From positions 1 to 64,000 of the forward strand of contig NSJX01000053.1 of NCBI GenBank assembly GCA_002286715.1: a stretch of DNA of 64,000 nucleotides, in the 5' to 3' direction. Origin of the DNA: Dentipellis sp. KUC8613. Taxonomy: Eukaryota > Basidiomycota > Agaricomycetes > Russulales > Hericiaceae. Under the pieces are notes generated by a model that was not told the DNA's origin, searched no databases, and saw only the letters and a program-made list of their open reading frames with translations. Below are positions 24,458 to 35,793 of the stretch, piece after piece. A program made the position numbers and the translations under genes. The first letter of the stretch is position 1. Every line of letters begins with the position of its first letter.

Positions 24458-24644
24458 GCTGGAGGCGGACTTGCTCTTTCTATGAGATGTATTCTTTTCT
24501 TGTTAGTATGTATTTGGGATGGTAGAGAACTACAGACAGACATTCCTGCGCTTAATGATACAGTGTCCATGAGTGGGCATATGGAGTGTCCAGCATCGCT
24601 GAAGCATACAGGTAGATGCACATGGTAGTAGTACAGAACACATC

Positions 24645-26169
24645 TTACGAGTCTTTCTCCTCTTCCCCGCCCTCTGCATCCCCGTCTCCGTCCGCAGCTC
24701 CGCCCGCATCTCCGTTTGGCTCGCCACTCTGTAGCGAGAGGTTGCGGATCCGCTCCTCCTCTGCGGCAAGGTCCCGGTCCTCCTGCTCGCGGCGGTACTT
24801 CGCGAGATCCCAGTCCTCTTCGTCCTCCTCGTCGGAGTCTTCGAACCACTCTGGGTTGTATTGGAACTGTACACCGCAAAGACCAGTTCGTGAGCACCAT
24901 ACAAGCCAAGGCGGATAGCAAAGATGCAATGCGCACGAGATCTCTGCCGCTCATGCCGGCGTTCTTGCCAGCCGCATGCTGCGCGTCCTTCGCCTTCTTC
25001 GCCGCCTCCTCTTCCGCCGCCTTCTTGTCCATGCGGGTGGCTTTCCATTTGGCGAACGTCTCGCGCGTCACCGGTGTCAGGTTTGGGCCAAGTTTGTGAC
25101 GCTACACGCGAATGTTAGACTAACTCATGCAACCGGAGATGCGTTGAAGAAAGGCGAAAGACTCTGCCGCACCTCAACTTCCAGGAACTCCTCGATACTA
25201 ATCGTGTTGGCTTTCTCCGCGTCCGCAAGCGCCTTTCGCTGCGACTTGAGCACGAAGCCTGGAGGTAGCGCGTGCCTGTACTGACAGTTCTCGCCACTTG
25301 GGCACTGCCAGAACCAACCGAATCTGTGGGAATGCATGAATTAGTAAAACAGCACGCCTGGCGATGCGAGATGGTGACGGACTTCTGCGTCTCGATAGCT
25401 TCGATGAAGTACTTGCACACGATCTGGTCGACATACAATTAGCGGATGCCTTCGTAGGATCCAAGAATGAAGGCAAGGCATACGTCTGTCGTCGTGCGCG
25501 GATTTCCTGCTTTTGAGAGGACGACCTTGCGCAGCTTCTCCTCGTCCCACTTGTCCATCGTATCTGCACGCACAACGCTCAGCCTTCCCGACCTGCACAA
25601 AAATCCCCGAACTCACCATTCATTTTCTCCTCTCTCGTATCCTCATACAAATTCTTCTTCTCCACCTTGCGCCCCACATCCAAATTATGGCTGAACTTGC
25701 ACTTGGAGCCCTTCTCGCAATGACCGGCCTTGAAGAACGCACACAGCACCGTCTTCGGGTCGACGCCGAACGGCACCTTCTGCGCCTGCACGGGCTTGAG
25801 CAGCGCGGCCTCCTCCTTGCGCCGCTTCTCCTCCTCGTGCTTCGCCTTCTCGCGCAGCTCCTTCTCCTTCTCCTTCGCGAGCGCCTCGCGCGACTTGCCC
25901 GTCTGGCTCGCCTGCGCCTGGATCTGCGCGACCTGCCGCTGCACCTTCACGGACTTGTTTTTCTGCACATGCACGCGCGCGTCAGTGCCGGAGCTATGTA
26001 TGAGACAGGGAAGGGGGGCGTGCTGACGTTCTTCATCCCGAAGGTCTGCGGACGACACTCATCATCAGTACGATCGCCTCGCGCACTAGGAGTCGGGAAG
26101 CAGGACCACCTTGTCGATCTTGACCTTCGACGACGAGCCCTGCGGCTGCTGCTGCTTTTTTGGCGGCAT
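24645..26169 (-). CDS. TMA46: CCCH zinc-finger protein Tma46 / ZC3H15 (DRG family regulatory protein)
   Basis: Eight exons (26169-26110, 26045-26028, 25962-25617, 25563-25484, 25423-25383, 25323-25173, 25101-24937, 24866-24645) give 360 residues. The order is [30 protein letters not shown], a long charged coiled coil (about 40-100), finger 1 [44 protein letters not shown], finger 2 [20 protein letters not shown], the dimerisation region [24 protein letters not shown], and an acidic tail with [11 protein letters not shown]. In yeast, Tma46 stabilises and activates the GTPase Rbg1 on ribosomes to help with translation elongation. Length is close to the yeast protein (345). Confidence 0.95.
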
Positions 26170-26897
26170 CGTGCGGTCGTAAATGTAGTGTTTGAGGGCC
26201 TAAATGAGTGTTGAGGGTGCTTGAAGATGCTCTTATGTGCCCTGCGAGCTGCAGTGAAGATTATTATGTGTAGACGCCGCCGGATGTGGAGTGGCTGCTG
26301 CCAGGTCCTCACGACGACGGCAGGGGTTAGGGTCCGAAATTTACCTCCTGTGTCACACGTGCTCAGTGTCCATGGCGCCGGCAGAGCAAGGGTGAGAGCA
26401 AAATCTATAATGCAAGCGATGGAAACAGTGCAATATGGACATGGGCAAATGCAACAGACACCAGTAGCTAGTGCTCCGAAACGATATGTATGTGTGAATA
26501 TGGATATATGTACTCATGAAGATGCGAAATGCGAATACGGACAGTTCAAATCCGAAGCTGAAATGGAACTCGAGACTCGATGCGACATACTGATAACCCA
26601 AAACCAGAACGTGCGGTGAGATGCATACTGATACTTCGTGTCGTGATCATGAGAGGGGGGCATAAATGCGCGTGGGGAGCGGAGGCATGGGCATGAGAGG
26701 AAAGAGAAACGGAAACGAGAAAGCAAACATGAGATGGAACTTGGATGGGGAAGCGAGATTGGATGGATAAACCACGAAACGAAGCGGATAACGAATAAGA
26801 GTAACCAGGCAGAAACCGGCAAGATAACAAACAAAACATGATACTGCGAAACACAGATTCAACCAAGCATAAGTCTTCGTTCATCACCCACCGCCGC
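26170..26897. other. Intergenic, no gene seen
   Basis: Promoter of TMA46 and 3' flank of the next minus gene. A purine-rich stretch near 26650-26760 (plus strand) is low complexity. No gene supported. Confidence 0.6.
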
Positions 26898-29174
26898 TCA
26901 AGGCCTCCTCCACTTTGCCTCGCCCCGCAGCGTGCGCGCAGTCGACGACGCACCCTTCACAGCCGGCGCGCCTGCACCCGCACCAGTCGCCCTCGACATC
27001 GTCGCAGGCCGCGCCGGAATCGCAGGCACAGGAGGCACAGCAGCTCCCGCCGCGGAAGAGTGCGCATGCGCACCAAACCGCGACGGCGGGCGGAGGCCCG
27101 ACACCGACGCCGTCGACGGCTTCCTCATGAGTGTCGGCGCTGCTGCGCCCGCAGTAGCCGCCCCCGCGCGGCGGGTAAGCGTAGACGACACCGACGTGGT
27201 GCGCTTCAGCTTCGACGCAGTCGACACCGGTGCGCTTGCGCCCGCATCCTTCGTATCAGGGACTGCATGAGCACTGGGGCGCTGCACACCGACGACCGAG
27301 CGGCTCGACGCTGTGCGCCCGATAGTGCTGGTGCCGGTGCCGGTGTACCTGGATGACGACGAGGACGGGGCCTCTGGTCCGTGTGCGTGGGGGTCTGCAG
27401 ACAATCCGGGGCGGCTGCGGAGGAATTTGCCAGCGAGGACGGTCTTGGTCCTAGACGGGGCCTTTGCAGGCTCAGCCTTTTCCAGCTCTGGCCTGGCGAT
27501 GGCAGGCTCTGCACGCGGCTCCTGTTGAGGGGGTGGCACTCCCGAGACCGTCTTCGAGCGCGTGGGCCGCGTCGCCAGTCTCGACGTGAGCGGCGGGACT
27601 CCAGTGGCGGGCGCATCGGGTGGAGGTGCGGAAGAGCTCGCGCTCGAGCTTGCGGTGCCTGCGCTGAGCCCGGCCGAGCTCCCGCTGGTCGTGCTGCTCA
27701 CGGAGCCCGACTCGGTGCGCTCGTGCGGCCTGATTGGTGCCTTCTTCACGATCCGGAGCGCGGCGATCGCAGGCGGGTTCTTCGGGGCACCGCTGGCGTT
27801 CTTCGGGGTAGAGAGGGACGGGATGGCGCGCGATGCGGGCTCCGTGGGGCTCTTGCGGCTGAGCTCGGAAGGGCGGACGGGGGGAGTGCGGTTCTTCGGG
27901 ACTAGACGTCCCTTCTGCTTCAGAGGTGCCTGCGGGGCTGCGGGGCGTGAGTAAGGGCTGCAGCATGATAACGGGAGAATGAAACACTTACTGGCTTCTG
28001 CAGATTTGGAAGACGATCGCTCGCGGGTCTCGCGTTCGACCCTGGGCGAGAACAGCGGAGGCGCATTCTCGTCTTCGCTTTCGCTGTCGCTCACGGATAG
28101 CTTCACGTCCCGGATCCGTTCTGCGAGAGATCCAACCAATTCCGCCTCGCTTTCGCTCTCGCTGTCTGTCAGCGCCATCCGCTGCATCGCGCGGCGCTTC
28201 ACGGCGCTCTTCTCCTTCAGGCTGACGTTCTCCAGGCGCTGCGCAAGCGCGAGCATCGTGGCCTCCTCCGCGGCGACGTCGAAGTCATCCATGGCACCCA
28301 GGAACGTCTCGTGACCGGCAAATGAGATCTTGTCGTTAAGCAGGTCGAAAGAGGAGTCGGAGCATTGGAGCTGCATGCTGAAGGAGCTCTGCAGGTCCAC
28401 GGATGTGCGACGTGGGTCGAGCGAGGATGTGGATGTGGTGTTGGCAGGGCGCGCACGGGCACCGCGGGGCGAAGGGGACGATGGTTCAGGAGGAATGATA
28501 GAGATCCGGGGTGTGCAGGCAGTCGAGTCCGAGAAGTCGTCCGTAGAAGAGGAAGTACCATTGATGGAGTTGATGACGGCCGCGAGGGGAGACGACACAG
28601 GCGCAGCGGTTGGCTGCGACTCCGAGAAGACGGGTGCAGGGATGGTGTCCTGCTGGGGTTTGAGGAAGTTCAATCCCCTATTCACCGCAATAGGGGTGTT
28701 CTCGTCGTCCTCGATGGCGATATCGGCGAGTGGGCGGCGATGTGGGGTGGCTTGCTTCGCCGCGGGGGCAGACGCAGGTGGGGTGTTCTCGTTCTCGTTC
28801 TCGTTCTCGTTCTCGTCCGGTTCCGAGTTATCCTCAGGCATCTCCTCCTCATCTTTCTTTTCCCTTGCCTGCTCCTGATCCAGCTCCTGGTCGAGGTTCT
28901 CGAGGTCCGTGTCCTCGGTGATCGTGATGTCGCCAAAGTCGATGAGACCGCCCTTCGGCAGTTTCGCAGGGAGGGTTTTGTAGCGGGTATAAGTGCGACT
29001 GAAGAACTTCGTGAGGGTTATAGGGCTGTCTCCGGTGTAGGAGGCAGCTGGCTGGCTGTTCTCCTTGTCAGAGCCTGAATCAGGCGAGTGTACGTCCCGG
29101 CGAGGGGTTGCGACGCCATTGCTGGACGAGAGCGGGTCGAAGAGACTGAGCACGCTTTCGCGGGGGCGATTCAT
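26898..29174 (-). CDS. Uncharacterised Ser/Pro/Ala-rich protein
   Basis: Two exons, 29174-27992 and 27937-26898, give 740 residues. The 54-nt intron has a clear gtaagt donor and its length is a multiple of three, so the unspliced frame is also open. The N-terminus (MNRPRESVLSLFDPL, SPDSGSDKENSQP, ITLTKFFSRTYT) and an internal region (STDDFSDSTACTPRISIIPP, SFAGHETFLGAMDDFDVAAE) look constrained. The rest is disordered, with an ENENENENE run and a C-terminal Ser/Ala/Pro/Arg-rich, basic region. Many SP/TP sites suggest phosphorylation by CDK or MAP kinases. KEN at 35-37 could be a degradation box, but this is weak. No function recognised; nuclear or cytoskeletal roles are guesses. Confidence 0.7.
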   Translation of the reverse strand: MNRPRESVLSLFDPLSSSNGVATPRRDVHSPDSGSDKENSQPAASYTGDSPITLTKFFSRTYTRYKTLPAKLPKGGLIDFGDITITEDTDLENLDQELDQEQAREKKDEEEMPEDNSEPDENENENENENTPPASAPAAKQATPHRRPLADIAIEDDENTPIAVNRGLNFLKPQQDTIPAPVFSESQPTAAPVSSPLAAVINSINGTSSSTDDFSDSTACTPRISIIPPEPSSPSPRGARARPANTTSTSSLDPRRTSVDLQSSFSMQLQCSDSSFDLLNDKISFAGHETFLGAMDDFDVAAEEATMLALAQRLENVSLKEKSAVKRRAMQRMALTDSESESEAELVGSLAERIRDVKLSVSDSESEDENAPPLFSPRVERETRERSSSKSAEASKCFILPLSCCSPYSRPAAPQAPLKQKGRLVPKNRTPPVRPSELSRKSPTEPASRAIPSLSTPKNASGAPKNPPAIAALRIVKKAPIRPHERTESGSVSSTTSGSSAGLSAGTASSSASSSAPPPDAPATGVPPLTSRLATRPTRSKTVSGVPPPQQEPRAEPAIARPELEKAEPAKAPSRTKTVLAGKFLRSRPGLSADPHAHGPEAPSSSSSRYTGTGTSTIGRTASSRSVVGVQRPSAHAVPDTKDAGASAPVSTASKLKRTTSVSSTLTRRAGAATAGAAAPTLMRKPSTASVSGLRPPSRFGAHAHSSAAGAAVPPVPAIPARPATMSRATGAGAGAPAVKGASSTARTLRGEAKWRRP

Positions 29175-30738
29175 GGTCGTTATGTTCGTTGGGTGCGTAA
29201 ATGTCGAGATTGAAGCAGGACGGGGGAGGAAGGCGTCGAGTGGGTGTCTTGAGACGAGACTGGGGGTGGAACACAGTCGGGCGCAAGTTGAAAGCGGTGC
29301 GTGACAGCGCCACCAGCCACATCCTATTGTGACAGACGCGTTACATTCTCTTCCACGTGATCGTGGCGTGTCTAGTAGGTCCCTAATTTTCCAGATGGTA
29401 TCGTGTGTATGTTCGCATTTTCAAGAAGAAGCTATCTGACATGGTGAAAGGGGGACATATTCAAACAGCAAGCAATTCAGAGGATGAAATATCCAGTGCA
29501 ACATATTTAAACAGGAGCGCATTGGAGGGGTATCGGGTATTGAGAATAGTTGGAAACCGAGGACAGCTATTGTCCAAATTCACATGGTCAATACTGCACT
29601 TGACACCAACAATCTCGACAAGTCAACGAGGCCCAAAGCCTAGATGTCAACTTAGACCATAGATTGCTGCACTTCGTCTCAGATATTGATGAGGTTTTCA
29701 GCTTTCTTAGACAACGTTGCGAGTATGCTAACTTGCGGATCCGAACGAGGAGAAGGTAAGGTGTATATTCCTGGAGCTAGATAGCATTATGCTACGAAGG
29801 AACAATCAGCGGTTCGACAAGTCACCGGTTGTTGTGCTCACAATATATCGCCAAACGGAATGGTGGATCCGGGACGTCAAGATAAGTAATGAGGATCTAC
29901 CCGACACACGTGAGTGCGCATCCTCACAAGCGTACGGTCTTCATTGGTCCACGCGGAGAAAGCGCCGTCCTTTTTTGAGTGTCTCGTCCGGCCGACGAAG
30001 GGCACCGATGGACATCTAGTACCTGAGCCAGATCGATTCAGCGAGTCTATCAGGCGACAGCACCTTCGAATCATGCTCTATGGGGAGTCGTTACGCGAAA
30101 GGAAATGCCCTGCAGATCTCTTGAACTGTCGCCATTCAGTAATGGCCAGGTAAGAGGTAATAACGCAGCCTACCGTAGCGCCATACGTACGAGCGCCTGG
30201 GATCCGGACTAAGAACATCATTCCTCAATTTTCGTGCTTCATGCCGTCGACGATGCAACTGTGCCGCAATGAAGAACCAACTCGGAGTTGGTGGCAGAAA
30301 GCAGAGCAGAGGTCGCGATACGGAGAAGAGGAGGTCCGAGCCGGAGAACGCGCGGATTCCCGACGCTTTGGCCGGCAAGGACTCCGAACCCCACTCGTGA
30401 CGAGCGCTGCTTGTCCTTCACTCGTCCTGCCTCTCCTTGTCCTCTCCTAACCACCATCTGTATCCGCCATCTTTTCCTATTCTTCACCCCCATACAGCCA
30501 GAATCTCAAAGCTCACATCGCACGAGGCGAGACACACGAACCGCGCGCCACCAGCCTGAGCATAAAGTCGGCCCGAGAGTTCGTCCGAGACCCCACACCT
30601 CCATATGCAGTATCGCTCTAACACCTCCTAAAACCTCCAGAGTCTATGTCCTCACGCTTCCCTCGCCCATCGCATCCCCATCGCGCGCACTGAACCTGCG
30701 CCGTTGCCCACCGTCATCATCTTGGTTTCGCACATACA
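29175..30738. other. Divergent intergenic region, no gene seen
   Basis: About 1.6 kb between two divergent genes. The left half (29400-30200) is AT-richer with short frames only; the right half is the 5' region of the WD40-like gene. Confidence 0.5.
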
Positions 30739-32894
30739 ATGGCCCGCACACAGATGCTCTCGAGCGAGCCAACCAACATCGTCCCGCAGCCGGTGTCCAT
30801 CAGCCATGTGTACGTGCAGCTTTTCTTAGCGCGCTGACGCGTTGCTTCCTGCGGACCGTAGCCCACACTGATGCGCCGCTGCGACACAGGCAACTCAGAG
30901 ATGTGATGCTATGCCCCGACGAGCCGGGCGTCGTCGACTTTGTGCAGGGACAGAACATCCTCGAGCGCGACATCACCGATCCGTCATCCGTGAGTCCCCA
31001 TCCACCCACCTCCACCCCCCTCCACCTCCATCGCCGCCACCACGACCACCACCGTGCGTCTGACTAACCCACCCCCAGACCCCAACGCATCTCGCGAATC
31101 TGAACTTCGTGCCCAACACCATCGCGTCGCTGCCCGTGCCCGATTCACACGAGCGGCTCATCGCCGCCGGCGGGCAGGAGGCCGAGCTGCACCTCTCGCT
31201 GCACTCCGGGCACCCGTCCTCCGCGCGCAGGCGGGGCTCGCTCGCGCCCGTGCGTTCGCAGCGGCTGTGGCAGTACGACAGCGTCCTCTCGGGGTCGATC
31301 AACAACTCGGTGCTGCTGACGTCGCTGAGCCTCACGCGCTCGCACGAGAGCAGCGCTGAGCCGCGCGTGGCGGTCAGCAATAACGACTGCACGGTCAAGT
31401 TCTATGACGTCAATGTCAGGGGATCGAAGGGCGTGGATGGGCCGCCGAAGAGGATTAGTGAGGCGGGGACGCTGAGGGTGGATGTCCCGGTGAATCACTG
31501 TGCGTTCTCTCGGTCTTGTTTTTATTACCAAGCCCGCCTGACTCTCGTGTACTACAGCCTCGATATCGCCCGATGGGCGCACGCTGCTTAGTGTCGGCGA
31601 TTCGCCGCAGGTCTACCTCCACGCATTGACGGGTGGCGCACAAATCACATTTACGCAGCTCTCGACGCTCACCTTGCCCCCCTTCGACGAGATCTGCGTC
31701 CCCACCTATGCATCTGCGCTTCCGGCATGCTTCTCCACTGCCTTCTCGTCATGCGGGACCAAATTTGCGGTGGCCTCCCAGGAGGGTATGGTCGTAGTGT
31801 GGGACGTGCGGAGCTACAAGCCGATGAAGGTTTTCCAGACCGACCGGACACGGAGTCCTGGACGAGTAGGGAATAACGCAGCGAGCGGGTGGTTGTACGA
31901 GGATTCGTGGGACTGGGCTAGGGCAGGGTCGAGGGCGCCCGGCTGGGGCGTGCGGAATGTGAAGTTCAGCCCAGCAGGGCATGGGGGAAAGGAGCTGATG
32001 GTGTTCACGGAGGTATGCCTCATCATCCTTCCCTTCGTGATTCTGACCGCTGATTCTGAGAATACACAGCACACATCCCTGCTACATGTTATCGATGCGA
32101 CGACGTTCGAAAATGAAGAAATCATCCGTGTCCCATCCGTCATCGAGGACTCATCCTCCCGATATACGTCCCAACCGTCCACCCCACCGGTCCCTGAATC
32201 CGAAGCAGCCACATGGGCATCCCAGATTCCGCGTCTGCCGCCCGTCCCTCCACCCCAGCCGCGCATCGTGCTCTACAACGCCCGCACGGGTAGCACCACT
32301 GACTACACCTCGCGCTCCGCCCCCGGGAGCTCGAGCTTCCTCAGTGCACACACCGCCACGGTCTCGCCCGCCCGCGCACACCACTACCGCCGCACGCGCC
32401 GGCGGCTCAACGCGTCTGAGGGCGCCGAGGACGACAGCGAGCTCGTCGTCATCCCGCCGCTGGGCGACCGCAACGTCGAGCGCGACGTGCGGCGCATACT
32501 CGGGCGGCACGGGCTGCGCGCCGCGGTGCGCGACAACCCAGACGGGGACGACGAAGACGACGACGCGGAGCCCGACGAGCTCGCAGTCGAAGTCGAGCCC
32601 GAACGCGACCACGAACACGAACACGGGCACGAGTCCGACTGCCTCACCTCGCGCGCGAACTCGCCCGCACCCGCGCCCGCGCCCGCACCGGTGCCCGCGT
32701 GGCGCCTGCACGAGCCGTACCGCCCGCCGCCGCGCGCGAAGCTGCAGATGGTCGTCCCGCCGCACCTCGATCTCGCGGGCGCGTGCTTCGACCCGCGCGG
32801 GCAGTATCTGTATGTCGCGTCGACGGGGAGCGTGGTCGAGTGGAGCGTGCGCGGCGCGGAGAAGCGGTGGTGGGGCGAGGCGGGGTGGGCATGA
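30739..32894 (+). CDS. WD40-like repeat protein (DUF2415-type)
   Basis: Five exons, 30739-30809, 30890-30989, 31079-31499, 31558-32012 and 32070-32894, give 623 residues. The N-terminal part has CPDEPGVVDFVQGQNILERD and SGSINNSVLLTSLSLTRSHE. Beta-propeller blades follow (AVSNNDCTVKFYDVN, SISPDGRTLLSVGDSPQVYL, CGTKFAVASQEGMVVVWDVR). GWGVRNVKFSPAG fits the short DUF2415 motif found in fungal WD40 proteins. A disordered acidic/His-rich insertion (HEHEHGHES, APAPAPAP) separates it from a last blade, CFDPRGQYLYVASTGSVVEW. Probably a scaffold in the cytosol or nucleus; partner unknown. Intron 1 has an early in-frame-breaking AG, and the downstream acceptor (30889) restores frame. Confidence 0.8.
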
Positions 32895-34001
32895 CAGTGC
32901 GGCCCGTCGGTGGTGTCCTTTGTCTCGAGCTCTCGGCTCTCGGGGCCCCTAGGTAAATAGTGACTAATGGCTGTCACTTTCTGTATGTTCGAGCCTGTGC
33001 CTCTCGGTCTGTATTACCCCTCGTGTTCGCATCCGCAGCCGGCACCCTGGCCTTGCGCGGATCGCGACCCCGGTTGTCATTCTTCGATGTAGTTTGGATA
33101 TTTATTGAACTGCCCATTTGTAGTTTTATCTGTACGACTTGCAATCCCCACCTCTCGTGTTTGTGTACGAATACGTGTACATGTCTCTTTTTCCGTCTCT
33201 CTCTCCCCCTCTCTCTATCACGTCTTCGCTTTTCCCAAATTTTGCCATGTAGCTAGGCTGCAGCATACGTACAGTACGACATTTTACGCAGACGGACAAT
33301 CAAGTTGTGGTTTTGGTACTCAACATTCCAAGTAAGCTCCTGTCAATATTAATGAGGGCGGGCCGGGCGCGACGATGCTAGTCTACTCCAGCAATGGTAC
33401 GCAGACTCTGGCTGATTTTTGCGCCTCGAATAACCGCGGTCCGTGGATGTCCTAGCGTCGACGACCTGCAATATATTGCATCATGGGTCGCAGGACAAGC
33501 TTGCCCGCGAACGAGCTGCATCGCAGCACGGGCCGCGCACCCGCGCAACGGACCGGGCACGGCTTGGCCGATTCGGGGGCACGCCTCCTTGCCAGCGCCC
33601 CGCACGGACCATGGCCTGCAACGCGATCGGGAGCAGCAATTTTGCGCGCACTATGGCTAGGGCAATCGGTCGCTGTCGACCCCAGGCGCGTCTGGGGTAG
33701 CAGAAGGGGATCAAGTGACCCGCCGGGCGCGTCTGTGCCTGGGGGCCGCCCGCAGCCGGAAAGAAGGGCTGATGCGCGGCGGGAAAGGTGCTTCCAGAGG
33801 CACTCGCGCGTCTGGTGACCTGCGATCCTCGCTGTGGGTTGTTTTGTACAAAAGGCGGCGTGGGGCGTGCAGGGATCGGCGTGCTTGGGCTCGTCTTTTT
33901 GCACTACTGGGCTCGCGTTTCAAGTCGGGGTTTTCTGCTCGCCTCTCTGACTCGCGTCCACCATCCACGAACAGCGTCTACGAGCGAAGAACACGACCAA
34001 G
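32895..34001. other. Intergenic, no gene seen
   Basis: The left part is AT-rich 3' flank. The right part (33400-33990) is GC-rich and has overlapping frames of 75-170 codons on both strands, but none has a recognisable domain. It is best read as the MFS gene promoter. Confidence 0.5.
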
Positions 34002-35793
34002 ATGGCGCGGCTCTCATTCCTTGAACATATCCGGCTGTATCGGCACGCGTATGTCCTCGCGCTGTCGGCCGCGATGGGCTCCATCTTCTACGGGTGGGAC
34101 ATCGGGCTCATCGGCGGCGTCATCTCCCTGCCGTCGTTCAAGCAGGACTTTGGCGTCGACAAGATGTCGCCCGGGGCCGCAGCCAACTTCAACGGGAACA
34201 TCGTCTCGGTGCTGCAGGCGGGCAGTTTGTGAGTAGTCGCGTGGTCGTGCTCGATGCGGATGTGACACTGACAGCCGCTGCCCGCAGCTTTGGTGCCCTG
34301 TTCACCGGGCCCTCGTCCTCCAGATTCGGCCGCAAGCCCATCCTCATCCTGTCCGGCATAATCTACATCATCGGCAGCGTCATCCAGTGCATCGTCGGGC
34401 TCGGCAGCAGCAAGACCGTCGCCGTGCGTGTGCTGTATTTTGGCCGCTTCGTGGGCGGGTTCGGCGTCGGCATGGTCTCTGCCCTTGTCCCGTCCTACGT
34501 CTCGGAGTGCGTGCCCAAGTCGATCCGCGGGCGGTGCACTGGCATGGTGCAGTTTGCGAACAACGTCGGTATCATGCTTAGCTGTGCGTACTGTCGCTGC
34601 TCCGTTTTATGTCCGCGTCCGCTTATTCCGCATGTCTCTTGGCAGACTGGGTCAACTACGGCTCATCGCAGAATATGCCATTCGGATCCATGCAGTGGCG
34701 CATGCCATTCATCATCCAGATTATTCCCGGCTTCCTTTTCATCTTCTGCATGCTCTTCCAGCCCGAGTCGCCCCGCTGGCTCGTCGAACAGGGTGAATTC
34801 GACCGCGCCGCATCGTCTCTCGCCTTCGCCGCCGGCCGCACTATCGACGACCCATCGGTACTGTTCACACTCGAGGAGATTAAGGAGGACTTCCACGGCA
34901 AGGAGCGGCTGCCGCTCTGGCAGCAGCTCAAGCTCATGGGCGAGTCGCGCGCGACGTTCGTGCGCTGCCTGATCCCCTCGCTCGTCATGTTCTTCCAGCA
35001 ATGGACCGGCACGAACGCAATCAACTACTTCTCCCCGCAGATCTTCGCCGGGCTGGGGCTCAGCTCGACGTCCTCGGGCCTCTTCGCGACCGGCATCTAC
35101 GGCGTCGTCAAGGTCGTCTCCGTCGCGACGATCCTCGCGTTCGCCGTCGAGAGCCTCGGGCGCAAGTCGTGTCTGCTCATCGGCGGGCTCGTGCAGGGCC
35201 TCACCATGCTCTGGATCGGCGGCTTCTCCGCCGTGCACCCGTCCTCGCGCATCGTCCCCGCGAGCTACGTCTCCATCGTCGCCGTGTACCTCTACGCCGT
35301 CGGCTACTGCATCGGCTGGGGCCCCGTACCGTGGGTCGTCGCGGGCGAGGTCGCGCCGAACAACGTCCGCACCGCTGCGCTGTCCGTCGCGATCGCCGTG
35401 AACTGGCTCTTTGCGTTCACGATCGGCAAGATCACGCCGATCATGCTCAATAGCATCAAGTACGGCACGTTCCTCCTCTTTGGGTGCTGCTGCCTCGTCA
35501 TGGTCGTCTGGACGTACTTCTGCCTCCCCGAAACCGGCGGGTATGCGCTCGAGGATATACACTATCTGTTCGAGAACCAGCCGATCGTGCGCGCGCTCGA
35601 AGACGCGCCGGGCGGCAGGATTTTCTTGGGCGGGAAGCGCTCGGTACCGGTGGAGGAGCTGAGGGACGCTGCAGCGGTGGCGGCGACATCGGGATCAGGA
35701 TCTTTGGACGGCGAGAAAATCGATGTCGAGAAGGGCGAGAGCGAGCAGATTGAGGACGCGGGGCGGCCGGTGCAGGTCGTTCACAGCATCTGA
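34002..35793 (+). CDS. MFS sugar/quinate-type transporter
   Basis: Three exons, 34002-34228, 34288-34583 and 34646-35793, give 556 residues with the 12-helix sugar porter pattern. Signatures: GSIFYGWDIGLIGGVISLPS in TM1, SSRFGRKPILILSG between TM2 and TM3, GRFVGGFGVGMVSALVPSYV, PESPRWLVEQGEFDRA, FFQQWTGTNAINYFSPQIF in TM7, VESLGRKSCLLIG, WGPVPWVVAGEVAPNNVR in TM10, and CLPETGGYALEDIHYLF at the C-terminal PETKG site. It is a plasma-membrane proton symporter or facilitator. The TM7 motif is compatible with hexose or quinate substrates and does not decide between them. The cytoplasmic tail is acidic and disordered. Confidence 0.95.

Noticed and set aside
33394..33970. Overlapping frames of 75-170 codons upstream of the transporter
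   Set aside because: Present on both strands at once, no domains, no consistent splice signals; best explained by high GC.
34663..35562. A 299-codon minus-strand frame inside the MFS transporter
   Set aside because: Shadow of the transporter exon: Asp/Glu/Arg-rich with no hydrophobic core; the sense frame has all sugar-porter motifs.
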